A stretch of 21,162 nt of DNA from an uncultured Pseudomonadota bacterium (GTDB lineage: Bacteria > Pseudomonadota > Gammaproteobacteria > Steroidobacterales > Steroidobacteraceae): assembly GCA_946479515.1 (NCBI GenBank), contig CAMLGF010000065.1, positions 1 through 21,162 on the forward strand. The letters are read 5' to 3'. This document shows positions 17,411-21,162 of the stretch, in pieces. The translations under genes and the position numbers were made by a program. Under the pieces are notes generated by a model that saw nothing but the letters and a program-made list of their open reading frames with translations, was not told where the DNA came from and did no database searches. The first letter of the stretch is position 1. Each line of letters opens with the position of its first letter.

Positions 17411-18483
17411 GGAGTCCCCTTCTCGTGTGTCGGCGTGGCGCGTGTCGCTGGCAGCGGCATTCCTCTGGTCCTCGTGCGCAGACGCAGCACGCGGTGGTTT
17501 GCCGTTATGAACAGCGTCGCGCCGTCTTCGCCGAAGGCCACGTTGGCGGTGGGCACACCGGTGAGAATGCGTCCGAGCAGGGTGCCATCCGGCGTGATCA
17601 CCAGGACGCCTCCCGGCCCGGTGGCGAACACATTGCCCTGGACATCCACTTTCATGCCATCCGGCACGCCATCGCCTTCCTTGAAGAGCTGGCTGGCATC
17701 GAAGAAGACCCGGCCAGGACCGAGCGTGCCGTCGGCATGCACCGGAAAGGCCTTCCACAGCGGCGCCTGCGTCTGCGAATTGGCAACGTACAAGGTCTTG
17801 TAGTCGGGAGTGAACGCGAGGCCATTGGGCGCCTCGAGCTCCCGGGTCGCGAGCGAGATGTGGCCGTCGCCCGTCACTCGGTACACGCCCTGGAAGGCCA
17901 GCTCCTTGGTCGGGTCGTCGAAGGTGCCCGGCAGTCCATAGGGCGGATCGGTAAACCAGAGATTGCCCTGCAGGTCGAAGACGAGATCGTTCGGGCTGTT
18001 GAGCTTCTTGCCCTGGTACCCCACGGCCAGCGGTCTCATCGTGCCGTCCGGCTCGCGCGTCGAGACGCGGCGGTCGCCGTGCTGGCACAGCGTGAGGCGT
18101 CCCTGGAGATCCAACGTCAACCCATTCGATCCCGGTTCGCGTCCCGTGAACGGCGCAGCGCCGGTGTAGCCGCTGCGCTCGAGAAACACGGACACACCCT
18201 TCTGCGCCTGCCACTGCATGACCCGGTTGCGCGGGATGTCGGAAAAATAGAGCGCCTGGCTGCGTGCATCCCAGAGCGGCCCCTCGGACCAGAGCAGGTC
18301 ATCGGCGATCTTTTCGATGCGGGTATCCGGCGCGATCAGCGCATCGAAACGCGCGTCGCGGGATTCCAGCGTGGCGTACACGGTGTGAGTGGCATCGGCG
18401 GCGCTGGCGGTCACTGACATTCCCCCGCAAATGGACGACAACAGGCCGGCAAACAAACTGCGCCGGCGAGAATGGCTGGGCAT
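17407..18483 (-). CDS. SMP-30/gluconolactonase-family protein, exported
   Basis: This 358-aa protein is a six-bladed beta-propeller of the SMP-30/gluconolactonase/LRE-like family, which hydrolyses sugar lactones or related esters using a divalent metal. The expected metal ligands are present: E67 (LWSEGPLWD), N165 (LNSPNDLVFD), N220 (EAPNGLAF) and D275 (GVPDGMKVD). The N-terminus (HSRRRSLFAGLLSSICGG) resembles a twin-arginine signal ending near residue 28. The start at 18483 is fixed by a strong AGAGGTGAT at 18486-18494. The gene overlaps the ThuA-like gene by 4 bases. The last 20 residues are Arg/Thr/Pro-rich and unlikely to be in the propeller. The substrate is inferred only from family and context. 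Confidence 0.92.
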   Translation of the reverse strand: MPSHSRRRSLFAGLLSSICGGMSVTASAADATHTVYATLESRDARFDALIAPDTRIEKIADDLLWSEGPLWDARSQALYFSDIPRNRVMQWQAQKGVSVFLERSGYTGAAPFTGREPGSNGLTLDLQGRLTLCQHGDRRVSTREPDGTMRPLAVGYQGKKLNSPNDLVFDLQGNLWFTDPPYGLPGTFDDPTKELAFQGVYRVTGDGHISLATRELEAPNGLAFTPDYKTLYVANSQTQAPLWKAFPVHADGTLGPGRVFFDASQLFKEGDGVPDGMKVDVQGNVFATGPGGVLVITPDGTLLGRILTGVPTANVAFGEDGATLFITANHRVLRLRTRTRGMPLPATRATPTHEKGTP

Positions 18484-18637
18484 CGATCACCTCTTCGTGT
18501 GGCCGGTGAGAATGCGTCAGGCCCACGTGCGAGGCAACTGCGGTGGCCCAAGGCGACAGCTTCGCGAAACGCGGTGATCTGCTCCGGTGTGAGCGCTTGC
18601 CCCAACGCCGCGGTATTCATGGCGGTGCTCTAACTGA
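18484..18637 (-). pseudogene. Intercistronic gap with possible gene remnant
   Basis: This 154-base stretch between two genes of the minus-strand operon holds an ATG at 18620 opening MNTAALGQALTPEQITAFRE, which looks like a genuine protein N-terminus; LTPEQI-AFRE openings are common in phytanoyl-CoA dioxygenase-type and some other proteins. After about 23 residues the frame turns into unlikely Arg/Cys-rich sequence and runs to 18411 inside the next gene. In another frame, a short stretch reading PPQLPRTWA ends at a TGA at 18517-18519. This is compatible with a gene whose middle was deleted, leaving both ends, but the sequence alone does not prove it. A short real peptide of 69 residues is the alternative. 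Confidence 0.3.
18486..18494 (-). promoter_or_regulatory. Strong ribosome binding site of the SMP-30-family gene
   Basis: On the minus strand AGAGGTGAT closely complements the 16S anti-Shine-Dalgarno end, with AGAGG about 6 bases before the ATG at 18483. It supports the chosen start and suggests strong independent initiation, unlike most genes here, which rely on overlaps. Confidence 0.75.
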
Positions 18638-21139
18638 TCAATTGAACTCGCCGAGCTCGGTCTCGGTCCAGGGTTCCTCGCGCAGCGTGGTTTCACTGCG
18701 CACGGCCTGCACCTGTTCGGGCGCGATGGCGGATGATTCGTGACCCCAGGATCGGCGCACGAAGGTGAGAATCGAGGCGATGGTCTCGTCGTCCAGCGCC
18801 GCGAGGGGCGGCATGGTGGTCTCGCCGCTGGTCTTGCCCTGGAGCACGATGCGGATCACCGCGCCCGCGCCGCCCGTGGCCCAGGGAGAACCCACCAGCG
18901 GCGGGGCGAGGCCCGCCATGCCCTGGCCCAGCGGCTGATGACAGGCCGCGCAGACCTTGAAGTCTTCTCGACCGCGCTCGAAGCGCCGGCGCTCGGCCGC
19001 GGTGAGCGTCGCCAGCGCGGCGGCGGCGTCGACGTTCTGCCCGCGCCAGCGCAGGTATTTGAGCGAGTCCGCGGCGCGCGCGGCCCGTGGCCCCGAGCCT
19101 CGGGAGAATTCCAGCAGACCCTGCGGTTCCCGCGGCAGAAAGGCCGTGCGTCGTCGCGAACCGTCCCCCGGAATGAAGCGATCGACGCCATCGAGGATGG
19201 CGTCACGCAGCCAGTCCGGCGACTCCTTCGAGCCGAGGCGCGCGAACAATGCGTCGATCTCGGCGGCCAATCCGGAATGCAGGATCGCCGCCGCCAGAGA
19301 GGCCGATACGGCGCGCGCGTCGCGTCCGCCACGCGCCAGGCTTGCGAGGGCCGACGATTCGCGCCCGTTCCAGCTGCTCACGAGCGCGTCGGCCATGAAG
19401 GGGAGTGCGCCGTGACGCAGCGCGAGCGCGGTGAGCTCGCCGTCGACGACGGACGACGGGCCGGAGCCCAGCGACAGGGCCGCCTGCCGAAGGAAGGAGG
19501 GCTCGCCGGTTGCCATGCGCCTCGCGATTGCGCGAGTCACGCGGGCAGCATCCTGCGAAAAGAATCTCTCGGCCATGCGCGCACCGGCGCTGGCCACGTC
19601 CGCGTCGGGATCCGCAAGCGCCGCCTGCACCGTGGGCCAGTCGAGCGAGTTCAGGCCTTCGAGCGTCCACAGTGCGTGCAGGCGCGCGACTTTCGATGTC
19701 GCGGCATGGGCGAGCGCGCGCAGTGCGGGTGCCACCGAGCGATCCTGTCGTTCCACCAGCAGGCGCTGCGCCGTGTCACGCGCCCAACCGTCCGGGCTCT
19801 CGAGCAGGGACACCAGGCGGCGCGGCGATGCGCGGGCGAGATCCGGCGGCGAGTGACGCTTGGCCGGCTCGGCAGTGATGCGCCAGATGCGCCCCAGGCC
19901 CACCGGCGCATCGAGTCCACGTTCCTCGATCTGGTTGCGCAGGTAGGTAGTCAGGTAAATGCGGTGCTGGATGATGCCGTGATACATGTCCACCACGTAC
20001 AGGGCGCCATCCGGGCCGTTGTAGAGATTCACCGGACGGAAACGCTCGTCGCTCGACGTCAGGAACTCGGCCTGCGCATAGGCGTTGCGCACGGCGGGAA
20101 CATCGCCGCGATTGTCCACGCGCAGGCGTTTGATCAGGTTCGCCGAAGGCTCGGCGATGAAGGCGTCGCCGGCGAATTCGCGCGGAAACTGATTGCCGCG
20201 ATAGATCACCGGGCCGCAGGCCGCGGTGAGCTCGGGCAAGGTGCCGTCGTCGCGCAGGGTCTTGTAACCGCGGTTCACGCCGAGCGTGATGCGGCCCGGC
20301 CACACGGGCGTGTCCTGCGGCCGCGCGAGGCGGAAGTTCACGCTGTCCGGCGCCAGCAGGTGGGGATTGCGGCGCAGGTATTCGGCCGGCAGCACGTCCA
20401 TGCGCAGCGGTTCGCTGTTGTTGTTGTAGTAGAGGCGACCGACGTCGTCCTGCGTGATGCCCCATTGGCCGCGAAACACCGTGGGCTCGCGTCGCCATTG
20501 GCCGCGCTCGTAGCGGAACCGCGTGGTGTGGTTGGCACTGTAGATCCAGTTGTCCATCGCCCACATCAGGCCGTTGGCGGTGTGCTCGGGGTTGGTCGTG
20601 TCCCCGTAATCGCTGGCCACCGCCGTGCGCTTGTCGGCCTTGCCGTCGTGGTCCGTGTCCTCGAAGAACCAGAGATGGGGTGGTTCGGCCACCAGGACGC
20701 CACCGGCGACCAGTGCGACCGCGCGCGGCATCACCAGGCCACCGGCGTACTCCGTGCGCTGGTCCATGCGGCCGTCGCCATTGGTGTCCGAGAGCACGGC
20801 GATGGTGCCAATGGGCGCATCTTCGCCCGTGCCTTCCACGTTGCGCATGAACGCGCGCATCTCGACCACCCAGAGCCGGCCATCGGGGCCGATGCTCATC
20901 GCCACCGGATCGAACACCAGCGGCTCGGCGGCGACCAGTTCGATGTGAAAGCCCGGCGGCAGCCGGAACGTCCCGGCGGCATCCGCGGCCGACAAAGCCG
21001 GCGACGGCGGCGACTTCAGATGCGGGGATGGCGGTTTCTGTACCTCGCCGGCGCGATCGCCGTTCTGGGCGACAGCCGCGAGACTGAAAAGCGCTGCGAA
21101 CACGAACGTGGCGGGCAGCGCGAGGGTGGGCTTGGTCAT
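18638..21139 (-). CDS. Secreted PVC-type dehydrogenase-like protein with HEAT-like repeats and a haem c domain
   Basis: This 833-aa exported protein has a Sec-type signal peptide (about 1-24, ending AAVA). It is followed by a beta-propeller dehydrogenase-like domain at about 57-430 (FRLPPGFHIELVAAEPLVFD; GPDGRLWVVEM; NLYNGPDGALYVVDMYHG), as in the membrane-bound dehydrogenase/PVC-type haem-binding family. Two calcium-loop-like segments occur, DTNGDGRMD (118-126) and DTDHDGKAD (161-169). Residues about 450-690 look like HEAT-type helical repeats. The C-terminal cytochrome c domain has CAACH (C730, C733, H734) and a likely axial Met at 776 (TTMPPL). It presumably oxidises a sugar-like or alcohol substrate and passes electrons to the respiratory chain; substrate and cofactor are unknown. 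The haem would be attached by the Ccm system. It is first of the minus-strand genes visible, with its promoter beyond the window. Confidence 0.9.
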   Translation of the reverse strand: MTKPTLALPATFVFAALFSLAAVAQNGDRAGEVQKPPSPHLKSPPSPALSAADAAGTFRLPPGFHIELVAAEPLVFDPVAMSIGPDGRLWVVEMRAFMRNVEGTGEDAPIGTIAVLSDTNGDGRMDQRTEYAGGLVMPRAVALVAGGVLVAEPPHLWFFEDTDHDGKADKRTAVASDYGDTTNPEHTANGLMWAMDNWIYSANHTTRFRYERGQWRREPTVFRGQWGITQDDVGRLYYNNNSEPLRMDVLPAEYLRRNPHLLAPDSVNFRLARPQDTPVWPGRITLGVNRGYKTLRDDGTLPELTAACGPVIYRGNQFPREFAGDAFIAEPSANLIKRLRVDNRGDVPAVRNAYAQAEFLTSSDERFRPVNLYNGPDGALYVVDMYHGIIQHRIYLTTYLRNQIEERGLDAPVGLGRIWRITAEPAKRHSPPDLARASPRRLVSLLESPDGWARDTAQRLLVERQDRSVAPALRALAHAATSKVARLHALWTLEGLNSLDWPTVQAALADPDADVASAGARMAERFFSQDAARVTRAIARRMATGEPSFLRQAALSLGSGPSSVVDGELTALALRHGALPFMADALVSSWNGRESSALASLARGGRDARAVSASLAAAILHSGLAAEIDALFARLGSKESPDWLRDAILDGVDRFIPGDGSRRRTAFLPREPQGLLEFSRGSGPRAARAADSLKYLRWRGQNVDAAAALATLTAAERRRFERGREDFKVCAACHQPLGQGMAGLAPPLVGSPWATGGAGAVIRIVLQGKTSGETTMPPLAALDDETIASILTFVRRSWGHESSAIAPEQVQAVRSETTLREEPWTETELGEFN

Positions 21140-21162
21140 GAGCGCGATATCTTGCGTTGCCA

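Noticed and set aside
17411..18214. Upstream extension of the ThuA-like frame to 521 codons
   Set aside because: It overlaps the SMP-30-family gene in another frame and would bury the signal peptide; the ATG at 17410 has an RBS.

Overview
The window is GC-rich chromosomal DNA that is almost fully coding. It looks like a free-living aerobic Gram-negative proteobacterium, most likely a gammaproteobacterium. The evidence is a complete System I cytochrome c maturation operon (ccmABCDEFGHI) with separate ccmH and ccmI, many 1-4 base gene overlaps, and exported oxidative enzymes. A Xanthomonadales/Steroidobacter-like source would fit, but that is an inference from gene content and base composition.

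Layout. (1) 2-88: tRNA-Leu(UAA) with encoded CCA, only 7 bases before ccmA. (2) 96-6743: ccmABCDEFGHI on the plus strand. Seven of the eight junctions are 4-base ATGA/GTGA overlaps. The genes encode the haem-handling and apocytochrome-reducing machinery. (3) 6760-10369: a MaoC-type acyl dehydratase, an ATP/ADP-translocase-family (NTT/TLC) membrane protein and a MATE exporter. They overlap one another by 4 bases and follow ccmI after 16 bases. (4) 10457-14492: a FadB-type hydratase/3-hydroxyacyl-CoA dehydrogenase, a thiolase with a GTG start, and a membrane-anchored protein of unknown function. This is a beta-oxidation-type pair plus an unknown passenger. (5) 14557-16583: a two-domain VOC protein with a long Lys/Ala/Pro tail, overlapping a twin-arginine aldo/keto reductase. 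(6) 16600-16631: a perfect 14-bp hairpin terminator between converging transcripts. (7) 16649-21139, minus strand: a secreted dehydrogenase-like protein with a C-terminal haem c domain, then a 154-base gap with a possible gene remnant, then an SMP-30/gluconolactonase protein and a ThuA-like protein.

How it may fit together. The Ccm proteins move and attach haem in the periplasm, and the minus-strand CxxCH protein at the other end of the window is a plausible client. The minus-strand trio and the converging reductase carry export signals. They look like an extracytoplasmic module for oxidising and processing sugar-like or lactone compounds; the substrate is unknown. I see no CRISPR array, integrase, transposase or phage gene. 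The least understood items are the Lys/Ala-tailed VOC protein, the NTT-family transporter in an apparently free-living organism, the unknown protein after the thiolase, and the gene debris inside the minus-strand operon.
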